From a virus, in the IMG/VR virus record IMGVR_UViG_3300005613_000359, positions 1 through 26,302 of that record: a stretch of DNA of 26,302 bases. One strand, 5' to 3'. The notes below the pieces were generated by a model that ran no database searches, was not told the DNA's origin, and worked only from the letters and a program-made list of their open reading frames with translations. Numbering within the stretch: the first letter of the stretch is position 1; every line of letters begins with the position of its first letter. A program made the position numbers and the translations under genes. Of the stretch, positions 14,317 through 22,654 are shown piece by piece.

Positions 14317-15069
14317 GTGATTAATGATTTCTTAAAAGATAAACGTATACATATGCATCATAGATATCCAGATGTTTTACCCTCTGTTGAAAAAAGATTC
14401 TGCGATCCTATATCTATCACAGTAACAGCACTTGCAATAAGCGGAGGCGTAAAGGCATACGGTGAGTATCAGCAGGGTCAGGCCCAGCAAGCTATGTACA
14501 GTTACCAATCTGCTCTTGCTGTGCAAGAAGCCACCGCTACTCGCAAATATGCCAAGATGCAGGAAAAGGCTATAGGCGAGGCGGCAGCAGCGAATATTAC
14601 CGCCGAACAAGCGGCGGCAGCCGAGGAGTCTCGCAGGCTTGCCAGAGACGTAGCCGAATTATCTGGCCAACAGAGAGCCACAATCGGTGCCTTAGGCATA
14701 GGTGGAGTTACCGCAGCAGATATCGCAGTCAGTACTTTTGATAAAGCGCGGTTAGATCAACTTGCCATACGTTACAACGCCAATATTAGAAGCTGGGGCA
14801 TAAGAGAACAGGCAAAGAGAGATATCTGGACCCTTGGGGAAGAAACTAAAATGAAGACATGGGCGTTAAAAGCAGAAGCAAGCCAATTGAAACTTGCGGG
14901 CAAACAAACAAAGAAGGCTGCCAGGATAGGAACAGCCACTACACTTTTAAGCACAGCGGCATCAATGGCCTCGGTAGGGGCACTGAGAGTTCCTACGAAG
15001 GCTGCTGGTGGCGGTGGAGCAGTAGCTTCCGCCGCTCGTGGTGGAGGATATGCAAGACTTACTTTTTAA
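14317..15069 (+). CDS. Internal virion protein, T7 gp14-like
   Basis: The 250-residue protein shows the pattern of podophage gp14-type ejection proteins: CDPISITVTALAISGGVKAY near the start, an Ala/Gln-rich helical stretch (QQGQAQQAMYSYQSALAVQE), GQQRATIGALGIGGVTAADI with LDQLAIRYNANIRSWG, and a small-residue C-terminus. In T7, gp14 (196 residues) forms the part of the ejection channel in the outer membrane. Relatives usually begin at or near M-C-D-P; here 27 extra residues precede CDP. The start is GTG 14317 with GGGAG about eight bases upstream, or ATG 14353. The odd N-terminus is next to HNH cassette A and may reflect its insertion. Confidence 0.8.
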   Translation: MINDFLKDKRIHMHHRYPDVLPSVEKRFCDPISITVTALAISGGVKAYGEYQQGQAQQAMYSYQSALAVQEATATRKYAKMQEKAIGEAAAANITAEQAAAAEESRRLARDVAELSGQQRATIGALGIGGVTAADIAVSTFDKARLDQLAIRYNANIRSWGIREQAKRDIWTLGEETKMKTWALKAEASQLKLAGKQTKKAARIGTATTLLSTAASMASVGALRVPTKAAGGGGAVASAARGGGYARLTF

Positions 15070-15080
15070 CGAGGAAAAAA

Positions 15081-16544
15081 ATGCGTGTACCTGAATATCA
15101 GAGAAAAGTACCGATAGAAACCGCCAGAACACAGGCCCCCAGGATGCCGCAAATAACCATGCCAAGGGCAGTGCCCGGGGCTTTCGGAGCGAATGTCGCA
15201 AAAGCGACACAGGCCCTGAGTGAGGTAGGGACGAAGATAGCCGACCATCTATTACAGATGGCACAAGATAAGCAAGATAGAGAAGTTTTGCACAGAGAGA
15301 CAGAATCCCGAAAGGATTGGCAAAATCGACTCACCAACAGAGAAGAAGAAACAATTAAAATCAATGGCCAGGATATAACCCGCCCTAAAGGATTTCTGGT
15401 CCGTCAACTTGAGCAGGCAGAAGGGTCAATGCAGGAAGCGGATGAGGCATACCAGAAAATGCGTAGCCAGTATTTAGATGGTCTCTCTCAATATCAACTC
15501 GATAAGCTTGGTCCGGCAATGGATAGTTATTATGAAACTGTGCGCAACAGAATCAACATCCACGAAGCTAACCAGTACGATGAAAGCGATAGGATAGCAA
15601 CCGAATCAAACCTTGCCCAGAAAACATTGGATGCGTCAATAATCAGGGCCCCGGATCAATTGACGGCAGCCATAGACGATGCCATTAAGACAGCAGCACC
15701 TTATTATAGAAAATTCGATGAAGCGACGAGGAAGATATTAAATGAAAAGATCAGCAGTGATATAGTGGAAGCGGCAACAATATCAAATTTGCAAAATACA
15801 GGGAATTTGATTTCATCTCAGGCACTATTAGATAGCGCCAAAGATAAGATCTCTCAATCTACCTACAATGACATAAGAAGTAAACTTGCCAAAGGCGATA
15901 AATCCATGAAGGCAGAGGCGGAACGCATTAGAACAGAAAATATAGTAAATGGCAGATTTGATTATATATCGAAAATAGCCGACGGTACTCTGGATTGGGC
16001 AAACTCTGCCGAGATAATCAGGCAGGTAGCCTTAACCGATCCGAAGTTAGCCGAGGCGATGACCAAGAATATCCAAAAGGGTGGTTTTGAAGTTGAAGAA
16101 AAAGATGAAGTCTTTATGGAATTGGCCCAGAGCATATTTACATCCGCTGACTCAAAAACTATAAGCGACTTTCTTGTTAGAGCATTGTCAGAGACCAAAA
16201 ATATTAGTAGAGACAGACTTACTATTCTCGTATATGCGGGAAGGAAGAAAGCTGAAGAGCTTAATCAGGAACCGGGCAATGGTTTCTTGAATAAAGTCTT
16301 TGATATAATAAATCTATCTACCTTTGGCGCTCCTTTTATTTTTATGAATGCCATGAGAAGGATACAAGCTGAAAATGTCCAAGGCAAGAGGGTTCTGGAT
16401 ATTGCCCATGAGGAAGTAAGAGAACAGGCAAGAAAAGATTACCCCGGCTACAATTTAGAAGATTTAGAGTTTACATCTCAAGAACTTAATCTACCTATCG
16501 GCCAAGTTTACGAGATATTAAAAAAGAGAGACGGGATAGAATAA
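15081..16544 (+). CDS. Internal virion / ejection protein, gp15-like position
   Basis: The 487-residue protein begins MRVPEYQRKVPIETARTQ, the V-P-x-Y-x-x-x-V start common to gp15-position proteins of T7-like podophages, followed by GAFGANVAKATQALSEVGTK. The body is almost wholly alpha-helical, with many charged and coiled segments. T7 gp15 is 747 residues, so this is a short version. The start is ATG 15081 after GAGG; the open frame reaches farther back into the gp14-like gene, but that part is a shadow. No enzymatic motif is visible. It is expected to be ejected with DNA and form part of the trans-envelope tube. Confidence 0.78.
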   Translation: MRVPEYQRKVPIETARTQAPRMPQITMPRAVPGAFGANVAKATQALSEVGTKIADHLLQMAQDKQDREVLHRETESRKDWQNRLTNREEETIKINGQDITRPKGFLVRQLEQAEGSMQEADEAYQKMRSQYLDGLSQYQLDKLGPAMDSYYETVRNRINIHEANQYDESDRIATESNLAQKTLDASIIRAPDQLTAAIDDAIKTAAPYYRKFDEATRKILNEKISSDIVEAATISNLQNTGNLISSQALLDSAKDKISQSTYNDIRSKLAKGDKSMKAEAERIRTENIVNGRFDYISKIADGTLDWANSAEIIRQVALTDPKLAEAMTKNIQKGGFEVEEKDEVFMELAQSIFTSADSKTISDFLVRALSETKNISRDRLTILVYAGRKKAEELNQEPGNGFLNKVFDIINLSTFGAPFIFMNAMRRIQAENVQGKRVLDIAHEEVREQARKDYPGYNLEDLEFTSQELNLPIGQVYEILKKRDGIE

Positions 16545-16548
16545 TAAA

Positions 16549-19500
16549 ATGCCTACTAATCTATTAACAGGCGAAGTGAAATCTGTGGCTAAAGATAAGC
16601 CTGTAAATCTTTTGCCAGATCTGACTAATGAGTTATACAAGGACAAAGAAAAGTTACCCGGCATAAAAAGAGAGATAACTCCTGAAACCATATTAAGGCC
16701 GGCTCCTCCTGAACGGCCTATGTCTCAATTCATGAAAAGGGTATCCGAATTTGTAGGATTGAGAAAATCCAATGAGGAAAAGATTGCCGAGTCGGAGGTT
16801 ATCTATTCTGATGCCAAAAGGTTATCAAAAGAGAAGAACATACCCATAGATAACGCAATCCGATATGAAAGAACAAGGAGAGAAAGTGATGTAGTCGGTG
16901 CAATTAAAGTTTTTGGAGAATCGTTGGCAAAAGCTCCTGCAGAAGTAATGACTTCTACGCTGAAAGCACATCAGGGAGCTGAAGGTGCAAGCGTCTTGGA
17001 CGGAGATAGGGTGCAGGAAATTCTTAGAAACGCAAGGGTTGACTCAAATACATTTGTCCAAGATGTGTGGGGAGAATATGGAGAAAGAAAGATTTTGCCC
17101 GGCGTCCCCATCAAAATAACAGACATCGCCCAACTTCCTCAGAACTTAGGATTTTCATTAACGAGTATGGGAGCAGGATTAGCAATAGGCGCGCCTATAG
17201 CATTTGCACCAATTCCGGGAGCAAGAGTGGTAGCTTGGGGAATGGGAACAGCGGCTTCCGGTAAAGTCGCTTTTGAAATGTCAACATATGAAGTAATGCA
17301 ATCATATTTAGAGTTTAAGGATGAAGAAAGCATATTAAAAACAGGCGAAGGAATAACCGCTAAAGAAGAAAAACAACTAAAGGAAGATTTCAATGCCGAT
17401 GCTACAAAGTATGGACTATGGGAAGCTATACCGGAAGCATTAAGTAACCTTGCTTTTGCAAAACTGCTTATGGCTCCGTTGACTAAGATGGTTGGTAAAG
17501 CATTGGCTGGTCGCATTGTAACAAGATTAGCAGGCATATATGGAGAGGAATTTCTTACTGAAACCATTACTGAAAAAGGGCAATCTGCCATTATGCAAAA
17601 GGCTGGATTAGAACCAGCTACAGAGCCGATAACTTGGATGGAAGCATTCAAGAGAGTTGCCCCCCAAACCTTTCTTTTAAGCACCATATTGGCAGGAACA
17701 GGAGCTGCAGCCGTAACAGCCAAACAAAAAATAACCAATTCGCTTAAAAGAGAAGTAGGAACAGATCACCCCAAATATGAAAAATTAGTCAAAGATGCAG
17801 ATAAGCTCATAAAAGAGCAGGCAACACCCCCAAAAGTGCCCGAAATCGGCAAAGTTGAAGGGGAAATAGAAGCAATCGTGCCTGAAAAAGTCCCAGAGGT
17901 CGAGAAACCAGCCGAGGCACTACCAGAGCCCATTGTGACTGAAAAAAGCATCCAACCAGAAGCAGACAAAAAGGCCCCTTTAGAAAAAGAGATAGAGGCA
18001 ATGGAACTTAGGGGAGACAAGGTTGCATCCGCCCGGAAGGCCATTGAACTCGGAGAATCTATATATAATATGGTAAGGGGTACATTAGAAATTATAGCTG
18101 CGGAAAAAGACATCCCCAAAGTTAAGATGAGCGAAATTTTAGCTGAACTTAATGCCGAAGCAGGAACTAACTTTAAGAGCATAGAAGATTTGCAAGAATT
18201 TGAGAAAAACTGGAAAAGCGAGAAAAAGTGGCTTGAGAGAATTATAAAAGAAGTTAAGCCTGAAGCAGTAACAAGAAAAGAGACTACTATATTGAAAGAG
18301 AAGGTTCGCAATATAGAGCGCGGTATTCGAGAAGGCAAGATAATTGCAAGAAAAGAAATCAAAACTGTTCAGAATGATGTCATAAAATTATTCAAAGAAG
18401 CAAAGCTTGATATTCCGATTTCTATAAAGAGCATCCAAACGCAGGAACAATTAGCAAGGGCTTTACCTGCTATCAGAGAGACAATAGCAAGGCTTGAAGT
18501 AGCGGCGGGAAAAAGAGTTGCTTCCGTAAAGATAAAGAGAGAATTAAAAACAACAAAGCCCCTAAAGGTAGGCCAACGGCGCATTGGCAAATTTGATTAT
18601 GAGACCAACAAGATGTTTGATGCGATAAGAGGCTATAACAAGTTAACGCAAGAAAAGGCACAGATAGAATTTGATAAATTCCCGGAAGAAGTAACAAACG
18701 AGATTGACCTAATAAAGAAGAGATTTTTGTCCTTAAAAGCTAACGGTGCTTCTGCCTCATTAGAAATACATAATCAAGTCTACGCAGATATTATGAGGAT
18801 TAAAGAACTCGGCAAGCAGGCAAAAAATGAGGCTGATTTAGAGAAAAGATTAAATAGGCAAGAAAGGGTTGAAAATGCTTTATCTTCCATAGATAGAATC
18901 AAGGCTGATAAAAAAACAGTCAAAACTAAGATCGGCAACGTCTATCGCAAGGCCTTCTCAAATATTTATTCAATGCTTAATTCTATTGGTGGCAAAGCCT
19001 TTGCTGAGACCTATGACCCCGAATTAAGCGAAAACAAAAGAAATACAGCTACCTATAAAAAGACCGTAGAGATAACGCAGCAAGCCTCGAAGATTTACGA
19101 TGAGAAAAATATTATGAGAATGTTTGAAACTATGTCAATGCTTGATTATGAGATAACAGATATAAAAGACGGATTAACAACGGAACTATCAAAACTTGAA
19201 CTTATAGATATCTATAATTCTATTAAGAATGACAAGAAGAAGCAAGACTACTATGAGGCCTTTGGCGAAGACCAAGTGGAAACTCTTATGAGAAAGCTAA
19301 CACCCCAAGATGAACTTTTCGGCGACTCTCTCCAAGAGGCTGTCCAAGACTATAGAAAGATTTTGAATAAAAGAAATATTGAGATAACGGGTCGGGATTT
19401 AGGCTTTATAGAAAACTACTGGCCTGCGACATCTGAATTTCAAGTAAGCGTAATTGACGATATGAGGGTACAGGGCGAAACACCGTCAGCTCTAAAAGAA

Positions 19501-20787
19501 AGAGCAAAGACCAGAGTAGTACCTGTACCTAAAAATGCTTGGTACAAAGCACAACGACATATTGCCCAGGCAGAACATGTTGATAATCTTAGCAGAGAAT
19601 ATGAGGCCTTAAAGAGATTGTTTAACGATAGAAAAGTAAAACACGCAATGAAGCAAAAATTTGGCGAAGATATCTATAATACATTAATAACTCAGATAGA
19701 TAATATTTCATTGAATAAACAAACAGAGAGAATTGACGCTATAAGCAGTATGTTTCAAAGAGCTATCAACAATTGGGTAACTGCTAAAATAGCGCTCAAT
19801 CCCAGCACCTTTGTCCGGCAGCTAATGTCAGTCGGCAATTATGCAGAGAATATGAACCCCGTCGAATGGACTGCGGGCTTCCTTGAAGGGATTTTAAGTC
19901 CAAAGAAAACATTTGATTATATGTGGAAAAATGCGCCATTCTTAGAGGCAAGATTTAACAAAGGATATTCAGAAGCACTAAAAGAAGCTATTAAGGGGGC
20001 CGAAAGCATAAGTGTTAATAGAAAAAGCTGGACTAAATTTTTAACTGCTCTTGTTAGGGGTGGCGACATAACCGCTATTATTTATGGCGGGTTTCCTTTA
20101 ATACAGTCAGAATTAGCAAAGGGCAAGTCTACGCAGGAGGCCGTTGATACTTTTGAGAGGGCAACACTGAAAGCCCAACAATCCGGACTTTCCTCAAGCA
20201 TATCTCAATTCCAGAACAGCAAGAATCCTTTTACTCGATTATTCTTGGCCTTTAAGAATACAGCAAATCAGTATTTTAGAAAAATGGCAGACGCCATTAT
20301 AAGCTATCAGAATGGCGATATACCATTAGAGCAGTTTGCAAAGACAATGACAATCTATGTTGTTGTTCAACCCATACTATATATTTCTGCGGGATATATG
20401 ACAAAGACAGCTTTTTCATTGCTGGGCAAGACGATTGGATTAAGAGAAGACGACGAGGATTATGAGGAACTATTAGAAAAATTCCTTAACGACATCATAA
20501 TACAAATGATAGTAAGTCCTGTAAATGCTATACCTGTAATTGATGATGCTATGAGAACCGTAGCAAGAAAATTGTTAAGCCAGAAAATATATAAAGTATT
20601 TAGTACTCCGTTGTTTGATGATTTAGAAAAAGGGTTGCGAGCATTGACTAAAAAGGAAGTTACTGGCGAAGATTATTTAAAAACAGCAACCTCCATATTA
20701 GAACCTGTAACGGCAGCTCCTATAGCTACAGGTATTAGATATTATGAGATTTTAACAGGCAAAAAGGGAAAGAAAAAATACAAATGA
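16549..20787 (+). CDS. Giant internal virion protein, gp16-like position (polyvalent type)
   Basis: This 1412-residue protein compares with T7 gp16 (1318). It has small-residue hydrophobic stretches near 198-240 (GAGLAIGAPIAFAPIPGAR) and 375-392 (FLLSTILAGTGAAAVTA), a Pro/Glu/Lys-rich hinge at about 420-480, long charged helices from 480 to 900, and a C-terminal third beginning near 1073 (VTAKIALNPSTFVRQLMSVG) with a hydrophobic pair near 1267 (IYVVVQPILYISAGYM). That last region resembles the C-terminal associated domains of large polyvalent phage proteins. I see no lytic transglycosylase motif such as T7 gp16 has. It probably inserts into the inner membrane during ejection. It follows the previous gene after four bases with a weak ribosome-binding site. 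Confidence 0.8.
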   Translation: MPTNLLTGEVKSVAKDKPVNLLPDLTNELYKDKEKLPGIKREITPETILRPAPPERPMSQFMKRVSEFVGLRKSNEEKIAESEVIYSDAKRLSKEKNIPIDNAIRYERTRRESDVVGAIKVFGESLAKAPAEVMTSTLKAHQGAEGASVLDGDRVQEILRNARVDSNTFVQDVWGEYGERKILPGVPIKITDIAQLPQNLGFSLTSMGAGLAIGAPIAFAPIPGARVVAWGMGTAASGKVAFEMSTYEVMQSYLEFKDEESILKTGEGITAKEEKQLKEDFNADATKYGLWEAIPEALSNLAFAKLLMAPLTKMVGKALAGRIVTRLAGIYGEEFLTETITEKGQSAIMQKAGLEPATEPITWMEAFKRVAPQTFLLSTILAGTGAAAVTAKQKITNSLKREVGTDHPKYEKLVKDADKLIKEQATPPKVPEIGKVEGEIEAIVPEKVPEVEKPAEALPEPIVTEKSIQPEADKKAPLEKEIEAMELRGDKVASARKAIELGESIYNMVRGTLEIIAAEKDIPKVKMSEILAELNAEAGTNFKSIEDLQEFEKNWKSEKKWLERIIKEVKPEAVTRKETTILKEKVRNIERGIREGKIIARKEIKTVQNDVIKLFKEAKLDIPISIKSIQTQEQLARALPAIRETIARLEVAAGKRVASVKIKRELKTTKPLKVGQRRIGKFDYETNKMFDAIRGYNKLTQEKAQIEFDKFPEEVTNEIDLIKKRFLSLKANGASASLEIHNQVYADIMRIKELGKQAKNEADLEKRLNRQERVENALSSIDRIKADKKTVKTKIGNVYRKAFSNIYSMLNSIGGKAFAETYDPELSENKRNTATYKKTVEITQQASKIYDEKNIMRMFETMSMLDYEITDIKDGLTTELSKLELIDIYNSIKNDKKKQDYYEAFGEDQVETLMRKLTPQDELFGDSLQEAVQDYRKILNKRNIEITGRDLGFIENYWPATSEFQVSVIDDMRVQGETPSALKERAKTRVVPVPKNAWYKAQRHIAQAEHVDNLSREYEALKRLFNDRKVKHAMKQKFGEDIYNTLITQIDNISLNKQTERIDAISSMFQRAINNWVTAKIALNPSTFVRQLMSVGNYAENMNPVEWTAGFLEGILSPKKTFDYMWKNAPFLEARFNKGYSEALKEAIKGAESISVNRKSWTKFLTALVRGGDITAIIYGGFPLIQSELAKGKSTQEAVDTFERATLKAQQSGLSSSISQFQNSKNPFTRLFLAFKNTANQYFRKMADAIISYQNGDIPLEQFAKTMTIYVVVQPILYISAGYMTKTAFSLLGKTIGLREDDEDYEELLEKFLNDIIIQMIVSPVNAIPVIDDAMRTVARKLLSQKIYKVFSTPLFDDLEKGLRALTKKEVTGEDYLKTATSILEPVTAAPIATGIRYYEILTGKKGKKKYK

Positions 20788-20803
20788 GAATGAAGGGGAT
20801 GCC

Positions 20804-20980
20804 ATGAAAAAGATGATTGCGATATTTCTAATCTTGATATTTACATTCCTGATTGCTGCAGTATTAACTGACATGGTTGGGGCATATTCTTGGAAATCGG
20901 TTCTTGGAGGCGGACTTTACGGATCAACAGGGGTGGCTCTAAAAGTTGAATCAGATGGAACTTTATATATCCGTGATTAA
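20804..20980 (+). CDS. Truncated paralogue of the exported protein at 21626
   Basis: The 58-residue frame has AAGGGG before its ATG and a Sec-type signal (MKKMIAIFLILIFTFLIAA) with a likely cut after VGA. The remaining 32 residues, AYSWKSVLGGGLYGSTGVAL and KVESDGTLYIRD, align with AYDWGHAILGGLYSGTGVPL and KVDSEGQVYVNM of the protein at 21626, about 16 of 32 identical by eye. That protein continues for more than 110 residues, while this one stops where HNH cassette B begins (18-base convergent overlap). It is most likely the 5' remnant of a tandem copy cut short by the cassette, though a functional short form cannot be excluded. Confidence 0.65.
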   Translation: MKKMIAIFLILIFTFLIAAVLTDMVGAYSWKSVLGGGLYGSTGVALKVESDGTLYIRD

Positions 20981-21457
20981 GCGCCCATCAAAAACAATTT
21001 TAGAAGGCTTAACACTTGCAGGATTGCCATGAAATTTACGATGAACCGCATTACTGCTAAATGCCATAAGCATATGAGGGCGGTTATCATCTGTTGCTCC
21101 GAGATGATGAGGCACTTCTTTAGGCCTAAGGTAACGCCCGATCTGTTGCTCAACTACAAGGCGATGTTCAAACACATAACCCTTACTGCTACAAAAAGGA
21201 TGATTGGGTTTTTTAATAAAAACATATCCGCCAATATGCTTTATTCTTCCGCCTTTCCACATAGGATTTTCAGAACCCTTATTCATTTGATGACCCTTTT
21301 TGAATCCATAACCTTGATATACGCCCTTTTTAAACCCATGCGTAGGTTTGTGTCCTTTTTTATATTCTGTCGTCAGAGAACTATGTTGTCCTTTCTTAAA
21401 TTCGGTAGTAGGCGAAGAGCGATGTCCTTTAACAAATCTACCCAATTTATCACGCAT
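20963..21457 (-). CDS. HNH homing-type endonuclease B with five F-K-K-G repeats
   Basis: The 164-residue protein starts at ATG 21457, five bases after GGAGG (21467-21463); the frame continues upstream through the leader RNA but that part is not expected to be translated. Aromatic-x-K-G repeats start at residues 8, 20, 32, 42 and 52 (spacing 12, 12, 10, 10), with KPTHGFKKG shared with copy A. The core has NHPFCSSK (85-92), RLVVEQQIGRYLRPKEVPHH (99-118), DDNRPHML (123-130) and HRKFH (139-143). Where copy A has RPENL, this one has RPHML: the Asn of the HNH motif is replaced by Met129, so cleavage activity may be reduced or lost. Confidence 0.85.
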   Translation of the reverse strand: MRDKLGRFVKGHRSSPTTEFKKGQHSSLTTEYKKGHKPTHGFKKGVYQGYGFKKGHQMNKGSENPMWKGGRIKHIGGYVFIKKPNHPFCSSKGYVFEHRLVVEQQIGRYLRPKEVPHHLGATDDNRPHMLMAFSSNAVHRKFHGNPASVKPSKIVFDGRLITDI

Positions 21458-21467
21458 ATCATCCTCC

Positions 21468-21572
21468 AAATAAAGGCGGCGGCTTTCGGGTATCTGAAAA
21501 AGCAACGGTTAAGTTACTTAACCCTACGACCGCCATTATTTAGACATAAAAATACCGCAACTTTTTCAGATG
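21468..21572 (-). ncRNA. Structured leader RNA of HNH gene B (stem plus pseudoknot)
   Basis: On the minus strand, AUCUGAAAAAGUUGCGG (21571-21555) pairs with CCGUUGCUUUUUCAGAU (21508-21492): eleven perfect pairs, then G-U pairs around one mismatch, then three G-C pairs. UGGCGG (21535-21530) in the loop can pair with CCGCCG (21482-21477) after the stem. Compared with copy A, the fifth pair of the pseudoknot changed from C-G to G-C and the first from U-A to U-G, which preserves pairing. GGUUAAG/CUUAACC can form a loop hairpin here that competes with the inner three stem pairs. It is not kept in copy A. The predicted transcript start coincides with the beginning of the stem. Confidence 0.72.
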
Positions 21573-21577
21573 ACACA

Positions 21578-21606
21578 AGTATAACATTTAACTATTAACA
21601 AGTCAA
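21578..21606 (-). promoter_or_regulatory. Sigma70-type promoter of HNH cassette B
   Basis: On the minus strand, TTGACT (21606-21601) and TATACT (21583-21578) are separated by 17 bases. Both boxes match the consensus at five of six positions, and the -10 box is identical to that of cassette A. The predicted start lies at about 21571, the first base of the leader stem. Confidence 0.75.
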
Positions 21607-21625
21607 GCAAAAAAGGAGATGATTA

Positions 21626-22183
21626 ATGAAGAAAAAATTAGTAGCAATAATCATTGGGATTGCGATTCTTTTGGCAGGGCTTATTTATTATCAGCGACCT
21701 CTTTTAGTTATGGCCTATGATTGGGGGCACGCTATTTTAGGGGGCTTGTATAGCGGAACTGGCGTACCTCTCAAGGTAGATTCAGAAGGCCAGGTCTATG
21801 TTAATATGAGCGGTATGAACTTGCTGTATACCGGTGCTAACAGAGGAGGCGTATCCACCATTGTCTCGGGCGTGTCAAAGCTCAGATCCGCTAACCTTGC
21901 GTTTGCTATCTTAAAACTATCTGGAGCAGAGAAGACCTTCACGATGGCAGCTGGGGATGACGATGGGCAAGAGATAACGCTGGTGAAGTGTGAACATGAT
22001 GCGCGAACATTAAAGTTAGCCTTCGATATCGAAGCCGTCGGAACCAACACCACTCACACAGGATTCAATTCAGTTACCTGGCCAACAGAGGCGGGGAGCT
22101 TTATATCGCTTACATGGATAGACGATACCTTAGGCTGGATCCTCACAGGTTCAGGCGGTGATGTGACCATCGAATACGAATAG
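21626..22183 (+). CDS. Two-module exported protein, paralogue of 7708-8184
   Basis: The 185-residue protein has an AAGGAGATG site, a hydrophobic N-terminal segment (KLVAIIIGIAILLAGLIYY) and a plausible signal-peptidase site after VMA, followed by YDW. Module 1 (about 30-60: ILGGLYSGTGVPLKVDSEG) is shared with the 58-residue frame at 20804. Module 2 (about 68-185) is shared with the gene at 7708: LLYTGANRGGVSTI, GQEITL, ISLTWIDDTLGWILTG. Module 2 appears to be an all-beta domain. No family name is recognised. Since relatives flank both capsid and fibre genes, it may be an exported accessory or a virion surface protein. Confidence 0.82.
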   Translation: MKKKLVAIIIGIAILLAGLIYYQRPLLVMAYDWGHAILGGLYSGTGVPLKVDSEGQVYVNMSGMNLLYTGANRGGVSTIVSGVSKLRSANLAFAILKLSGAEKTFTMAAGDDDGQEITLVKCEHDARTLKLAFDIEAVGTNTTHTGFNSVTWPTEAGSFISLTWIDDTLGWILTGSGGDVTIEYE

Positions 22184-22227
22184 TAAAAGCACAAATTAAC
22201 TGAGCAACATAATACAAGGAGGAAGAG

Positions 22228-22620
22228 ATGATAGATAATGGACCCGTCGTAGTCAAAAATCTCGCAGACCCTCGCGCAACAGAGGAAGCAGTATCGGTAG
22301 GAGCAGACGCAATCGCATATTCAGAGGCCTGGTCACTGGTAGACCTAAGTAGTTTTGCTCTTGAATACAAGGTGGCGGCTACCGGCACGCCGAGCGTAAA
22401 GCTTGAATTGCAGCAAAGATCAAGCCCAGACGTGGGCTGGTCCGATCCAAAGACGCTTGCGGACATAGAATCAAATGTAAACGATAAAAACCAGCACAGT
22501 ACGCAATTGTTTCTTATCACTCTTGCGCAGATGCGGATAAAGATAACAGAGCTAACTACAACTGTATCGGACACAGTAGTAACGCTTAGATTAAGCGCCC
22601 AGAAAAGATACGAGGCATAA
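22228..22620 (+). CDS. Small beta-rich protein, possible decoration-type fold
   Basis: The 130-residue protein has a strong AAGGAGG site and no signal peptide. It is predicted to be mostly beta-strand: AWSLVDLSSFALEYKVAATG, SVKLELQQRSSPD, MRIKITELTTTVSDTVVTLR. The pattern of a value plus a per-item beta-sandwich resembles small phage surface or decoration proteins of the type at 7233, but no conserved motif confirms it. It stands between the exported protein and a coiled-coil gene in the fibre region. Confidence 0.75.
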   Translation: MIDNGPVVVKNLADPRATEEAVSVGADAIAYSEAWSLVDLSSFALEYKVAATGTPSVKLELQQRSSPDVGWSDPKTLADIESNVNDKNQHSTQLFLITLAQMRIKITELTTTVSDTVVTLRLSAQKRYEA

Positions 22621-22654
22621 GTAAAAACTACTGACATAACCATAAGGAGGAGTT

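Larger units (their letters stand above)
20963..21606 (-). mobile_element. HNH cassette B (promoter, structured leader, endonuclease)
   Basis: This is the second minus-strand unit with the order promoter (21578-21606), structured leader (21468-21572), GGAGG and HNH gene (20963-21457). It lies between the truncated 58-residue gene and its full-length paralogue. The last 15 or so residues of the HNH frame appear to be read through the end of the disrupted gene and its flank. Divergence from cassette A is large outside conserved blocks, so the two are independent acquisitions or an old duplication. Confidence 0.6.

Noticed and set aside
13758-14324. A 188-codon plus-strand open frame across HNH cassette A
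   Set aside because: It is the reverse shadow of the HNH gene and its leader. The minus-strand frame has a recognisable HNH core, promoter and ribosome-binding site, while this one has Phe/Lys/Arg-rich sequence without motifs.
21029-21598. A 189-codon plus-strand open frame across HNH cassette B
   Set aside because: It is a shadow of the HNH B gene for the same reasons, and it runs through the structured leader and promoter.
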